This document shows, in pieces, positions 22,150 to 33,139 of a DNA stretch of 64,000 nt. The DNA is taken from assembly GCA_014871385.1 (NCBI GenBank), contig CM026426.1:63550324-63614323 (forward strand), given 5' to 3'. The DNA comes from Ceratodon purpureus. Lineage: Eukaryota; Streptophyta; Bryopsida; Pseudoditrichales; Ditrichaceae. Both the position numbers and the translations under genes were made by a program. Below the pieces are notes generated by a model. It saw only the letters and a program-made list of their open reading frames with translations, did no database searches and was not told the origin of the DNA. Numbering within the stretch: position 1 is the stretch's first letter; each line of letters opens with the position of its first letter.

Positions 22150-22991
22150 GTATGGCAATTGAGTTGATGTATGCCTTTTCAGTTTCTATATTGGTGTTGG
22201 TGAATTACAAGCGCATGATTGGATTGGTTTCCATGAGTGGCCAATTGAATTGTTTAGTTTTTTGCGAGTGATTGTGTTGCTGTAATTTGTATTATATGTA
22301 TGTGTGATTGGAGGTTATGAATTGTGACGCTTATTAAGTATTTGTTGTTATTCACAGGTGGAGGGAGAGAACTAAAAACTTCTATAGCAAGGTGGGAAAC
22401 CAAAATACATAATGCTTACACGTGGCGTTCAATGCTCAACTCTCAGAGAGCCGCAACCTCAAGCCAGACGCCACTGAAAGTAGACACTTGGAGCTTTAAA
22501 AATCAAACCGCAGAGCCGGAATAAAGGAGAGATTAAGTCGAACAATGCCACTTGTTGCTTCTATAGCTGAAACAAACAATTATGGTAAAACAGAAAAACA
22601 GAGTAGGTAAAACAAAATCTGCGGTTAACGTGATGAAAGGGGGTGGGTTGGGGAGTGGCTTCCTAGGAGCTGGCTTCACAAATCCCCGCCCAACTCCCAG
22701 GTGCTGAGGTTTGTCCTAGTGAGAGTAAGTGTTAACAGGAAGGACGTGGTCAAGAAGGGCGGCAGTTTGAAGAGAGGAGGGGAAACATATGCCAAGCACT
22801 ACTTGACAGTCACGCAGGTAACTCTTGTGACTACATCAATGTACTTTTACGCTCTTCCATCTGAAGTACTAGCAGTGAGGTAGCTGCATTATCCTTTTTT
22901 GCCCCTTATACTACTTTTTTGGTTTCCAAGTTCGGATAGTAGTTGCTTGGTGGAAACGAGCAAGGTACCGGTGGCACTGTCTATACTACAT
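22150..22991. other. no gene recognised
   Basis: T/G-rich to about 22.3 kb, then mixed. Small frames at 22324-22524 and 22701-22883 show no family features. Confidence 0.4.
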
Positions 22992-23183
22992 CTCATTCAA
23001 GTGTAGTATGTGAACTACTACTTTATGGTTTAGAACTACGTACGTAGTACCCCCTGTACTCCAACTGTAATATCTCAACTACTACGTCATAGACTAGAAC
23101 TACGTTCGTAGTACTCCCGGTACTTCAAGTGTATTATGTCAATTAGTACATCTTAGACTAGAACCACATAAGTAGTACCCCGG
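22992..23183. repeat. 63-bp tandem repeat, 3 diverged copies
   Basis: Copies at about 22992-23056, 23057-23120 and 23121-23183. Each has the order TACTNCAAGTGTA, then TGTCAACTACTAC, then TAGACTAGAACTACG, then a palindromic CTACGTACGTAG-like core and CCCCGGTAC. The copies differ by about 15-25 percent by eye, and a fragment of a fourth follows. Confidence 0.8.
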
Positions 23184-23380
23184 TACTCAAAGTTTTTATA
23201 CACAGGTACTTATGGAAATACACGTCCTACCTACTCCTGCTCTAGTTGATCAAGTACTTTTCTAAGAGTCAGATACACCCTGCAAAAAAAGGGATTGGCA
23301 CATCAGAACCGATATACGCTTATGACTAGCCTCTTTCAATAATAAAAATTAATAAATAAATTCTTCACAAAACCTAGCGC

Positions 23381-24228
23381 TCATTCTAACAATAGACATG
23401 AGTTCACTACAACGACAGCAACGAAGATCACTAACATTCTAAAGTCGGCCTGCAACAATGCTCCACTGTAAGTTGAACTGGGCGCCCCCGGTGGTGCGAT
23501 TGTTGATCCGGTGGCTAGCTCCAAACCACTTACAAATTTGCACGTACCTACGCATAAATCCGTGGTGACCACCTGAGCAAGACCTGTGAAGTTGCAGGAA
23601 CTTCAAAGTTGGCTGTTGAATTGGTAATAAGTGTTGAATGCATAAGATGCGGTCTGTACGAGTGTTAAACCGATGCATGATCCTCCAGCGTACAAGGGCG
23701 TGCAATCAGCATGTGCACAAGCATACTCAATGTTAGCTGGCAATGTTGACAAATCCTTGTTGGGGTACACCAGGCACCATTGATTGGGAAAATAAAGAAC
23801 GTTCTTAGACACAATAAGTTGTGTCTGTGTGCCACTAACACCACCTACAGAACAAGCACATGCTTAGACACTTAAACCTCCAGCAGCCGTAACGAAACAG
23901 TCCATTGACATACCTAAAAACATTGCAGAATCATTTTACTTTAAAACAAAAATCACAAAAACAACATACAACTTAAAAGCTGCCACAACAAACACAATTG
24001 CCCATTCAATATACAAACTGAAGCATCAAGAATTTACTGCCAGCACCTGTAAACCACCTGAAATTAGATTAAAAATCAAACTCTACACACTCGTAAATAC
24101 TCTGAACAAAAATTATTTCGGAACTCCAGGAAAAATTTAGAAGTGCAAGATATTCTAGAAATACCTGTAATGTCAAGAGGATACTTGACGGATCCATTAA
24201 AGTTGAAGACATCCCAATGCCTTTCAAA
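23381..24228 (-). pseudogene. 3' end of plant-type beta-1,3-glucanase (GH17 + X8/CBM43, GPI tail)
   Basis: The minus strand has an exon at 24228-24165 reading FERHWDVFNFNGSVKYPLD, the C-terminal signature of GH17 beta-1,3-glucanases, ending at a GTATTT donor. An acceptor at 23845 opens the next exon in the matching phase. It encodes NQWCLVYPNKD, NIEYACAHADCTP, GGSCIG, YAFNTYYQFNSQ, SCNFTG and TTDLCVGTCKF, the Cys/Trp pattern of the callose-binding X8 domain. A Pro/Ser linker and a hydrophobic end (LVIFVAVVVV) typical of a GPI-anchor signal follow. Such proteins sit on the outer plasma membrane and act on callose. TGA at 23603-23605 cuts the X8 domain before its last cysteines, and the catalytic GH17 exons were not found above 24.2 kb. 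It is therefore probably a truncated pseudogene. Confidence 0.75.
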
Positions 24229-25315
24229 CTGTTGCCAAATTGGGTTTGCAAGTATATAATACTAACAAATCCAATTCGGCGACAATACTCAGCAGCGACA
24301 GTCCCTTGAGACAAATCAACTTTCTTTCTGTTTCCGCCCCCAACATAACCAAATTTGCGAATCCTCTCACGCAAATTCCTTCGTGCAATTCTCTTAGACA
24401 AGAGTCAAGAGACAAAGAAGCAGGGAGAGAGAAGCAGGAAGAGAAATTGATGGACAGTGGGAATTGATAGGATCCAATGGAGGTGCACAATTGGGCCCAA
24501 GTTTCAACTTCGGACCACGGAAATCCTTGTCCTGATTGCACCATTTAGGCCCAAAGAGTTGGCGCCAAAATACTGCAACATAAGTTGCCATGTAGAATAT
24601 GGTGATGCTTGGAACCGGCCCTAATATAAACCCCTTGGGCCCGATTTGAGAGAATGGAGCAATCCTATTGGTTGAAAACAGGAGAGTTTGGGCTAGCCCT
24701 CAATCAGGCCTTAAGTATAAACTGGGCCTAATTCACCTCTAGCTTCCCATATTCTAGCTTCCGTAATATATGCTCATTCTCAATGTGATGATGTCATATG
24801 GACCGAATAGCAGCTATCGCCCAGGCTCTGAAAGGTTGAAAAAACATACCTGGGTCGAAAACCTCAACATTAGTCCCACTTTGATTAGGGATTCTGAACT
24901 ACCTCCAGCAACCGTCTTCCTCCATCAGGGCAGAAGCCTCGTCTTGCAAATTCCCCCCTGCTCACTTGTGTAGATATGGAATCCTATCTCTAGTATTTGA
25001 TATAACTCCAATTATGCTTGCTATTAATATTCAGAGAGTTTCCAAAAAGCCTGAGCAGGTAAATTACTAAACATACAAACATATTAGGGCTCCGAGTGGG
25101 CCTTTAGCAAAAAATGTAACTTCATACCCAGAATGTGGGTTAGCAAGTCAATCACCCACATGAAAGTCTTCATAATGAATATCTGAATACAGAGTATTAC
25201 TTATATTACAAACAAAATGGTGTCCTTAACTTTCATCGAAAGGATCATGCACTAGTCCTAAAGGCGGACCCACATCATTTTCATCTCCGTCCTCACTATC
25301 CGACACAATATCCCA
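24229..25315. other. no gene recognised
   Basis: If the glucanase gene were complete its GH17 exons should be here on the minus strand; I looked for its usual motifs and saw none. No repeat or RNA gene recognised. Confidence 0.4.
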
Positions 25316-25360
25316 TTAACCCTTTAGTGCCCAAGCAGTTTTTGAGGAAAACCGGTTTTT
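25316..25360. mobile_element. possible piggyBac-like element terminus
   Basis: TTAA at 25316-25319 is directly followed by CCCTTTAGTGCCCAAGCAG. PiggyBac elements insert at TTAA, and their terminal repeats commonly begin with CCC followed by a stretch of this kind. The partner end (an inverted GGGCACTAAAGGG next to TTAA) was not found to the right, and the transposase remnant begins 3.2 kb away, so the connection is uncertain. Confidence 0.4.
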
Positions 25361-26403
25361 GTGGACCCTGTGTCAAATTTTGGTCGATGGGAGGTGGAAA
25401 TTGTGGCAATATGCAAATCTAACCGTTTCAAATGGTTGCTACCTTGATTAGCTTTTCTGAACAGATTGTATTATGGAGTGAATGTGAACATATTCAAAGA
25501 AATTCAAGTGTATTTGAGTAGCAAAACTGGTGCAAAATCAGTGATACGGTTTGAGTGCATCTCGCTTATCCAGCACATGTGAGGTGGGATAAAATGGTGG
25601 AATTGGAGTGTTTCCTAGACGCGAATGTCAACACGGTGAAGCAAGAGACAAAGAAAACCGAATTACAAAAATATTTTTTTCACAATTGATATAGACTTTT
25701 ATGTGCAAAACAGTCCCTAATGTATACGGTTCAAAGGAAAGTCATCCCCCTTGAATGTGATGACCTAGGTATTGATTTCTTGCAATCGCTGCGGTCACAA
25801 TCCTGCACAAACCTATACAGATGTACTACTAATCCATAAACCCCCGAAAATTCCATAACAATCTTGAGCATAACTTCAAAATACAAAATTGGTCCGATAT
25901 AGTGCACTTGCACCGTAGTTTTCCTTTGAGGTTGGGGAGAAACAAATCCTGTCCCAACTGCTGTACAATCTTTCCCCTTGGCAGCAACGACGCTTGTGAA
26001 GAAGTAGAGTGGCAGCGACCATGGCACCGTTCATGTGGCAAGGGAGCGACCACTCTTCAAAACTGGGCTCATGGGGAACGGAACCGGCCATGAAGGGGAC
26101 CCGGGGAATGGAGGGGCAAAGGCGGTTGGGGAAGTCATGTCCCCTTTAGCCGGCACCTGACATGAAAACGGTTGCGCAAGGAAGTCCTCGGGCAAAGACT
26201 CTTCCAACAGTGTATGCTAAACTCCGGAAAACAAAAAAGTCCCACCAATGTGCCGTGTGGACGCCCGTGTTGATGTGCATGCGGGGAAGGATCGAGGGGC
26301 ATTTCAGCGGGGTTGGCCTGCGTGAGGGAAGCAACGACGGGAGGGTTAGGGTTTACAACCAAGATTACCGAAACGGAAAATTCCAAGAGTCTAGCATGCA
26401 CGA
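25361..26403. other. no gene recognised
   Basis: Mixed composition, AT-rich to about 25.9 kb and then GC-rich. Overlapping short frames on both strands at 25.7-26.5 kb do not resemble known families. Confidence 0.4.
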
Positions 26404-27177
26404 CTACCGAACAAGTCCTAACATGCAGCCACAATGCACATACATAGCAGGTGGAAGTTGCCGACAAAGGCAGACAGTCTGACCTGCTGCACGATGCTGT
26501 GCCAAATACTTCCAAACAGCGTCCATGTTACAGCGATAGTCGTAGGAATCCGCTGAGAGGTTATCACTAGGGGGAGGGAAGCACGAGTGCTGCGAATCCA
26601 GAGAAGGTTCTGGGGTTGTTGACGCCTGTGGAATGCCCGACATCCTAGGCGGGGTGGGAGACGCTGTGCGTGGTGCCACGTTGAGCCCGCCACCCTGCGA
26701 GACGGTGCCCATGGAGGATTGCGCGAGGCCATCTTCCAGTACCCGGATCCACTCCATAGTGCTTGCAGATTGCACAGTGACTGACCTAGCAATGTGTAAA
26801 GGGGCGCTGCCATCGCCCTCCGCCAAAGGCTTAGGTGGCGGACGATATGTGTGAGGGGGAGTGATTCAATGCGGCAACTTGAGGGGATAGGCAATTCTGC
26901 TCCACCATTCCATCTCCAACCGCTCGGGGGCGCAGGCGATGGTCCACTCCCACGACGCACCAGGCTTGAGGAGGTCCTACAGACGCTGGGGGCGGGGCGC
27001 CTCGAACACGCAGCGTCTCTGCCAGTCTTTGACGGCGTCCAGCCATGGCCGCAGCTGTGAAGGCGATGTTGAGTGCAGCCGCTTCCGGGGACGAGTCTTG
27101 GATGCACGGGGCATGCTGAACAAACTACGAGGGCTGCTAGAGAAGTGGATAAGAAACACCGGCAGTGAAGTGCCCAA
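26404..27177 (-). pseudogene. decayed coding sequence, unknown family
   Basis: The minus strand reads protein-like pieces in changing frames: basic RASKTRPRKRL, then PWLDAVKDWQRRCVFEAPRP, then MVEQN, and after a shift LHIARSVTVQS and MEWIRVLEDGLAQSS, then Pro/Ser-rich linkers and NMDAVWKYLAQH. Trp-rich helical segments separated by disordered linkers resemble the accessory proteins seen with algal DNA transposons, but I cannot name a family. The open 315-codon frame at 26418-27365 is out of phase with these pieces and looks like a shadow. It could be a second gene of the piggyBac-like element or an unrelated one. Confidence 0.35.
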
Positions 27178-27749
27178 GGTGTAGCGCGCCGTGACGAGAG
27201 CTCAGGTGTACCTGCGCTGGAAATGAGAAGAGAAACCATGGAAGCTCGGACTAAGTCACAGGGGTTAGGGTGAGACCATTGCATTGGGGGGACTGAAGTG
27301 ATATGCCAAAGTGGAGAAGGTGTAATGATTGTGGCCACAGTACCATGTAGGGTAAGTGATGACAATCATGACGGATTAGGACCACGGGAAATGATTGAAA
27401 TGATCCAAATTTATTAAAACGATCTCCTTGCCTGGAGATACATATTATGACCGCGTAGCCGGTAGATGCGGACCAAGCTAAGGATCCATGTCTATCACAT
27501 CATATTCAGAAACATAGTAAGGGGTAATACGAAGTTGGAATATGTCTTTGGGGGGGGGGGGGGAATAGACAGGGCACTGTGACGTGCCTTGATCTAAAAC
27601 TGGTACCCAGGGCCCTGTACAGTTGAAATGCTCTCAAAAAACACACGGTTTGTTTCACTTAGTCGCTACTGGTGGCATTACAGGGGCAGGCTTCAGAGAA
27701 AACCCCCACTACCCACCACTAAGCCGGGAAAACTAGTGATGCAAGTAAA

Positions 27750-28208
27750 AAACAGAACATGGGGAATGGGAAGAACACTACGACCAAGAGGACAAACAAA
27801 CACAGACAGTCGGAGACTCGAGACAGGTGACAATCAAAGAAGCAGGGGAAAAAGTAGAATTTATAATTGACAACAGTGGAAAGAGAAACCTAAATACGAG
27901 AGGATTTCAAAATTGGTGCTGCCCAAGGCATAGAGTGAGGTTTGTGACTTACAGCGTACGGTGGGAAAAAAAATTAAAAAACATAACATGGGATTGGAAA
28001 AGAACATTGACGAAGGGGACAAACGTGCAGAGATAGTCCGAGACGGGAGACACGTGAGGACCAAAAAAGCAGGAGGGAAAACTGTCAAAAACATTGACAG
28101 CTTTGGGAGGAGAAACCTGAAGACGAGACGATCTCAGAATTGGTCGGCGGCAAGGCATAGAGCAAGGTCTGTGCCTTACAGGGTACATTGCAAAAAAAAA
28201 AAAAAAAA
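27750..28208. repeat. two diverged tandem copies of a ~230-bp unit with A-rich ends
   Basis: Copy 1 (about 27750-27975) and copy 2 (about 27976-28208) share, in the same order, AACATGGG-ATTGG, AGGACAAAC, AGTCCGAGAC, GAGAAACCT-AA-ACGAGA, CAGAATTGG, AAGGCATAGAG, AGGT-TGTG-CTTACAG and GGTA, each ending in a run of A (8 and about 18 bases). Similarity is about 70 percent by eye. The A-rich ends suggest a dimeric SINE-like unit, but no pol III promoter was recognised. Confidence 0.65.
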
Positions 28209-28559
28209 CTATCTCTTACGAGGAATATGAAACATAGACACCCGCATGTCGCCCTCGGACACAACAGGTACCGCCCTCTAAGGAGATGGGGGTGAACGCG
28301 GAGCTGCTCCCCTTCGCACTTTCTCAACAGATACGTCATAAATTGCCCAGGTTTTTTGTCTGCGTTAAGAGGAAAAAGTTAATGAGAGAAGTAAGGCAGT
28401 GCTTTAGCAGGGCCACAAAGAGAAACAAAACCATGGGAACAGGAGTGATGGACCTTACCGCCAACGATGCATCCAGCGTCAAAACCCAGGCGTATCTAAT
28501 AATCGCTTCCACTCTGCCAAAAAAAAAAAAAAAAAAAAGGTCATATGTGTGTACTTCCA

Positions 28560-30530
28560 TGGAACTCGAGGAAGCGCGAGCCAAGGCACATGGACCACAT
28601 CCGTCAAGCTTTGCAGACCCAGTAGGTGCGGCGCTTGCACACCCGATAGCGTCTGCAGAGCGTCCCCTTGATGCTGTGGCAAGGCATAGCCCGCCTGGCG
28701 AGGCTTAGGGCGGGGCTGCGGCTCTTCCCTGGGCTTGTGGAGGGCCGTCGTGTTGGGCCGGTTGGCAGAATTCCTCGTGCAGGGAGACTTCTCGCGTGGG
28801 GCCTTTGTCTTTGCCCCCCATCCGCGGAGGCTCCGGCGCTGCAGCTCGGTGGTGCACCATCAACTGCGGCTCCAGGCTAGCCTACGTCATGGAGGTCTTC
28901 GTTCTCTTGGGGAGCGGCCCCATTAACGGAGTCCTGAGAGAGAAATATCTCCTCTCCCTGAGCGGCTTCTTGGTCCTCGGCACCCACGGGAGCCTCCGCT
29001 CTACGTTGCTATGAAGTACCGTGGGACATGGCGGATCGTTGCAAAGTAGCAGCGCAGCTGGGATCCCTAGTTAGCGGGCACTCCATCAATCCGTGAGCGA
29101 GGAGGAGCATAAACCTCTCGTGGTCAACGGCTTTCTTCCATGCGTCAGCACACATGTGCTTGTACCGCAAATAAGAATTCATGGTGGTAGAGTCCAACCC
29201 AAAGAAAAAGAGCCTATGCCACCATTTATTGGTGAATATTTGGGTTGTGTAACTGGCCCGCAATTGATCCTGCGTGTCAACACCCCGCATCATGGCCGAG
29301 TATAACTTTTGAATAGGACTGGTCGGGATATCTGACTTCCCGCCGCTATGGTGCCTGCTGACCGTAGTTCCACCTCGATGCATTGGGTCGGCCGCAGTTG
29401 ACAAGAAGCTGACTCCCTTCGTCTCTTGCCAGTGGATTGCTGCCATCTCTCGATCCTTGTGCACATGAACTTCCAGCCACTCCCACGGCACTTTGTCAGG
29501 GACGTGTAAACTTGTGGGAATCCCACCCGTTTCTCCTGAGCCGTTCCCACTGCGTAGAAGCCCTGGGTTAGCAGATTCTCAAACAGCATCGGGCTCGTAA
29601 AATAGTTGTCCATGACAACTGTATACCACTGCCCTTCCCACCCTGAAGTGAGGCTCGATGCCACTCCTCCACCCGACCCGCACGCGTGCTGAGGTAGACC
29701 AGCATGGGCTTCATTTGCGGCTCTCACGTATACTTCCAAATTCAACACGTACTTGGTGACCGAGCAGCAAAGGCACCACACCTTGATCCCGTGAGTGATT
29801 GGCTTCAATGGAAGGTACTGTTTGAATGAGCAGTACCTTCCATTGTACGGAACCATGGACTCATCAACGTAGAGATAAGGTGATGCGTTCCAGAGTGCTT
29901 GGAAGTTTTGGACAAGGGTGTCCGAAAGCCACTTTATCTGTGCTATGGGATCACATGAGGGGTCGCTCCGGTCATACTTCAAGGTATCCTTAGACACTAC
30001 ATGCAAGCACTGTAGTAGGTAGAGAAAACGCTTTCTTGGCATGGTGCTGGCCACAGTCCCGCAGTGCATAGCGTCCGTGTGGACCGTCCAAAAGTCTCGC
30101 ACGCGTGGCTGGTTTCTGACAGCCATTAGGATACAAATTCCTATGATTTTTCTGTGTTCCTTTAGCGTGATCTTTGGCTGTATCTCCTCTCCGCCCTTCT
30201 GTTTCCCTGTCGCCGGATCAATCCATTCGGCATCTGAATTCGATTCCTTCACAATTTTTCTCTGAATGGCATCAGTTCATATATCTAGGAAACACTCCAG
30301 CGGTCCAAGTATATTTGGGTACCGAATCCTTGAGCCCGGGCGCGGTCCACAGAACTCGTTGCGAGGCAGCAACGCCCATGTCTTGGCATGCCAATTCTGC
30401 TCCTTGTACTTCGCCTCAAACAAGTCTTCGTCTTCGTTGCGTGGCCCGCTCCTGTACTGCCCCAGGTCCCCGAGCAGAGCTTCCATGTCCTCTCCGGAAT
30501 CTTCTTCGGAGTCGGCACTAGAGAATCGGC
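28560..30530 (-). pseudogene. piggyBac-like transposase, decayed
   Basis: Read on the minus strand. An acidic N-terminus (SADSEEDSGED) and PLECF come first. Then come a TGA at 30277-30279 and the DDE/D core: YVDESMVPYNGR with KPITHGIKVW (first Asp), VVMDNYFTSPMLFE with GTAQEKRVGFP (second Asp), and MMRGVDTQDQLRASY with KWWHRLFFFGLD (third Asp). The last two blocks are in different frames, with a shift near 29490. A C-terminal Cys cluster at about 28575-28667 (LCRRYRVCKRRTYWVCKA, then a TGA where a Cys is expected) matches the zinc-binding tail of the family. PiggyBac transposases cut and paste at TTAA. Three or more lesions make this copy inactive, although the three catalytic Asp codons survive. 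Confidence 0.8.
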
Positions 30531-31088
30531 AACTTCAACGCCGCCCTCGTCTTCCACCTCCGCCGCTGGAGCTCGCTGCTCCTGCAAGAGGCTCCTCCGG
30601 CACCCAGTCAAGGTCCGAGTCATCGCCGGCACCAATGTGTCTTGAAGCCTGCAACCCGCCCCTTGGTCAAGCACTCCCCGGCGGAGCCGGGATGTCCCCT
30701 GTGAGCGGCCTGGAGGACATGGCTTCCATGTCGGCCGATGTCCATGGCATCGCAACAACCTTCCGCAGCACACCTTCCAAGCCCCATCGGTCACGGTCGG
30801 TGGCTGGAACTGGGAGCCATGGACGACAATCATGCTGCCAAATACTCTGAACCCCAAAGTAAGCTCCAAAATCCACGTCGAAGTAGGGGTCTCCAACCTC
30901 GTCTAGGCAGATCCCGGTCACATACCCACACACCTGACCACACGGATTCTGAATGGACTCCCCCCCCCCCAATTGCATGTCTACTACATATACAGAAACT
31001 TTTCTAAGCATATTACCTTCCAGCGACATGTCAGTTAACTCGTCCATGACAAGACGATCTGGGGATGGCTCGAGGGAAGCTTGTACGT

Positions 31089-31147
31089 GAGCGGAGAGCG
31101 CAGAGCGGAGAGCGGTGAGCGCAGATATGGAGAGCGGAGAGCACAGA
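31089..31147. repeat. GAGAGCGG-type low-complexity repeat
   Basis: Short imperfect repeats of GAGAGCGGAGAGC, broken by GTGAGCGCAGATATG. They lie just upstream of the piggyBac-like gene and may belong to the element's end region. Confidence 0.7.
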
Positions 31148-32032
31148 ATGGGGGACAGAACCTTAAAATAGCAATTTTTTTACTAAAAATAAATTATAAA
31201 ATTAGAAGATTCGAATATTCTTAGTGTATTTTTGGAAATTTACTAATTTTAGTAATTTAATTGACCCTATACCCGTGGACTAATTACAGTATTTTCATTG
31301 AATTTGTAGTTCGTTTTCTCTTTTCTTGGTGATTAATTTTTTAACGTGCACCAATTACTATGCTCTAGCTCCTTCTAACTAGTTCAAGCATACATTAATT
31401 CCCCTTATCTCCTCAAATTTATATGCAGATTACCGCTTAAAATGTATTGGTATTGAACCTCTGAACAGGGATCAAGTAACATTTAATTTCGTAACATTTT
31501 CTTAACATTGATAGAATTCATCCACCATAGTCTACATGCCTTTCTCCTTTTTTTTATTTTTTTTAAATTTTTTTGATATTTGTCTTGTATCTTTTATAAA
31601 ATTTTCTTTATTCTATCTATCTTGTTAGAGGGGTCAAAAGCCTCCTTTCATTTAATTCTCTCCTTCATTTTATTTTCACAATCATTTTATTTTCACATTC
31701 AATTTGTTAATCTCCTTCATATTATTTTCAACCTTCATATTAAATATTGCTATTCTTTACTTTAATCTTTTTAATTTCAATTTATATAAATGTTTTTTTT
31801 TTTTTTTTTTTATATATTTTTTTTTAAATTTAAATGCTAAATGACCTGTGCTAAACCTTCATCTTTTTCCATTCGGTTTAGGAAGATGACAACTTTTAAA
31901 TGAATGAATAGCCGATTTTCAAGGGCGCCAAGCATCTTCTTCAGGGATATTTAAGATAAGAGTACGGAATGTCTCTGCCTCTTTTGTGTTGGTGTTATGT
32001 GAAGCTCTTTTCCGTAGTGCGGGACAGCAGCT
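31148..32032. other. AT-rich DNA, no gene recognised
   Basis: Very AT-rich with a T-run at about 31789-31811 and many TTTTATTTTCA-like repeats at 31660-31700. The last 100 bp become mixed and could be the leader of the ORF at 32033. Confidence 0.5.
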
Positions 32033-32485
32033 ATGAAAGACGTCAGAGATATTGTTGTTTCACTTGCTGACGATGTTTGTCCATTTCAACCATATGTTGA
32101 GGTGGAGGACGAAGAAGAGGTGATGGCCAACAGCCAAGGGCGTCCTTCGACAACGGATGTTGACGTACAACCGGATGTAAGAGCTGACCCTCCACGTTCA
32201 GAAAATTCGGATGAAATCATAGTGCTAAAGAAGGACGCAGATGTGCCTTTGCAACCACATGCATACTCGAAGGTTGGAAAGATCCCAAGGGGAACCTATT
32301 CCAGGGAATCAGTGAATCGGAGGCGGGGAGGTGGGCCATTGCTGAAACGTTCATACCAAGGACACGCTCCAAGTGTGGGAACGAAAGTGAATGCGAATGT
32401 AGTTTGTCCTGTAGTACAGTCAGAGGCTGGCAGTCCTGCTGATAGTGTAGTGGGCAACCCTAAACGTGTTAGGTTCAAAGATTGA
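32033..32485 (+). CDS. hypothetical 150-aa protein, transposon-associated
   Basis: An intact ORF from ATG to TGA. The N-terminus is acidic (EVEDEEEVMAN), the middle is polar, and the C-terminal half is basic and Gly-rich (SRESVNRRRGGGPLLKR), ending GNPKRVRFKD. AATAAA follows about 30 bp after the stop, a plausible poly-A signal. It ends 130 bp before element 1. With element 1 removed it would run convergently into the MuDR-like transposase gene at 46.1-49.8 kb, the arrangement of mudrB and mudrA in MuDR. I do not recognise the protein itself; it may be a second gene of that transposon. Confidence 0.4.
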   Translation: MKDVRDIVVSLADDVCPFQPYVEVEDEEEVMANSQGRPSTTDVDVQPDVRADPPRSENSDEIIVLKKDADVPLQPHAYSKVGKIPRGTYSRESVNRRRGGGPLLKRSYQGHAPSVGTKVNANVVCPVVQSEAGSPADSVVGNPKRVRFKD

Positions 32486-32610
32486 GACATCTAATAACAA
32501 GTATATGTTTGCTGTAATAAAAGATACATGTCAGGGGACACGAAGTATATAGTGCACTTGTTCAAGATAGAATGTTTTCAAATAGAGTGCAATCAATGAG
32601 AACGACAAAG

Positions 32611-32615
32611 CCTTT
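32611..32615. repeat. target-site duplication CCTTT (left)
   Basis: CCTTT immediately before the TG of the 5' LTR, repeated at 45981-45985 directly after the CA of the 3' LTR. A 5-bp duplication is usual for Ty3 integrases. Confidence 0.9.
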
Positions 32616-32980
32616 TGTGGGATCCGAGACACTCAGAATAAACCGGAAGAGCCCCAGCCGGCGTAAGTATTCCATTTATTTTTCATTTTTTTGGTTAATT
32701 AGGTAGAAACTGGCCTGACACTAGCAGCATTAGCAGTTAACGCAAATCGGATACTCCAGAAACGATAAAACAGTTAACATAGGAAGTGTTCCCGGAACCT
32801 GGATTCCGGAAACTCGGAAGATAAGATACGGAACGGGTGGACGATCCGAGTACTGACCGTTACTGTAACCGCGTCAAGGATCCGAAGCGACGCGGAAGTC
32901 ATCATGACTCGGATAGGCGTTTACCCCGGTACGTTGGCGGCTGCAATGACGGGCCGCCACAGCGTTTATTATGCCTGGGG

Positions 32981-32988
32981 TATATAAG
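32981..32988 (+). promoter_or_regulatory. TATA box of 5' LTR
   Basis: TATATAAG about 150 bp upstream of the LTR ORF. A start near 33010-33020 would put U3 at about 400 bp and place the ORF in the transcribed R-U5 part, as the first ORF of the genomic RNA. Confidence 0.6.
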
Positions 32989-33139
32989 CGAGGGTGTTAG
33001 GGTTTGGAGTTCCTTTTTGCGAACTGGAAGTAGAGAGTGAAAGAGCGGTGAGGTGTCCTTGTCTTTTCCGATTCACCGGCAGTTGGATTGCCGGGTTTCT
33101 TGCTGTCGGATCGTAGAGGGAGAGAAGTGAGGAGTAGAG

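Noticed and set aside
26418..27365. 315-codon minus-strand ORF as a real gene
   Set aside because: The protein-like blocks lie in other frames of the same strand; this frame gives Cys/Ser/Pro-rich sequence with no consistent pattern.
30285..30896. 203-codon minus-strand ORF as the N-terminus of the piggyBac transposase
   Set aside because: The family match (acidic region, PLECF) is in the neighbouring frame that ends at the TGA at 30277.
32837..33040. 67-codon ORF in the U3 part of the LTR
   Set aside because: It overlaps the TATA box, has no recognisable motif and is likely chance.
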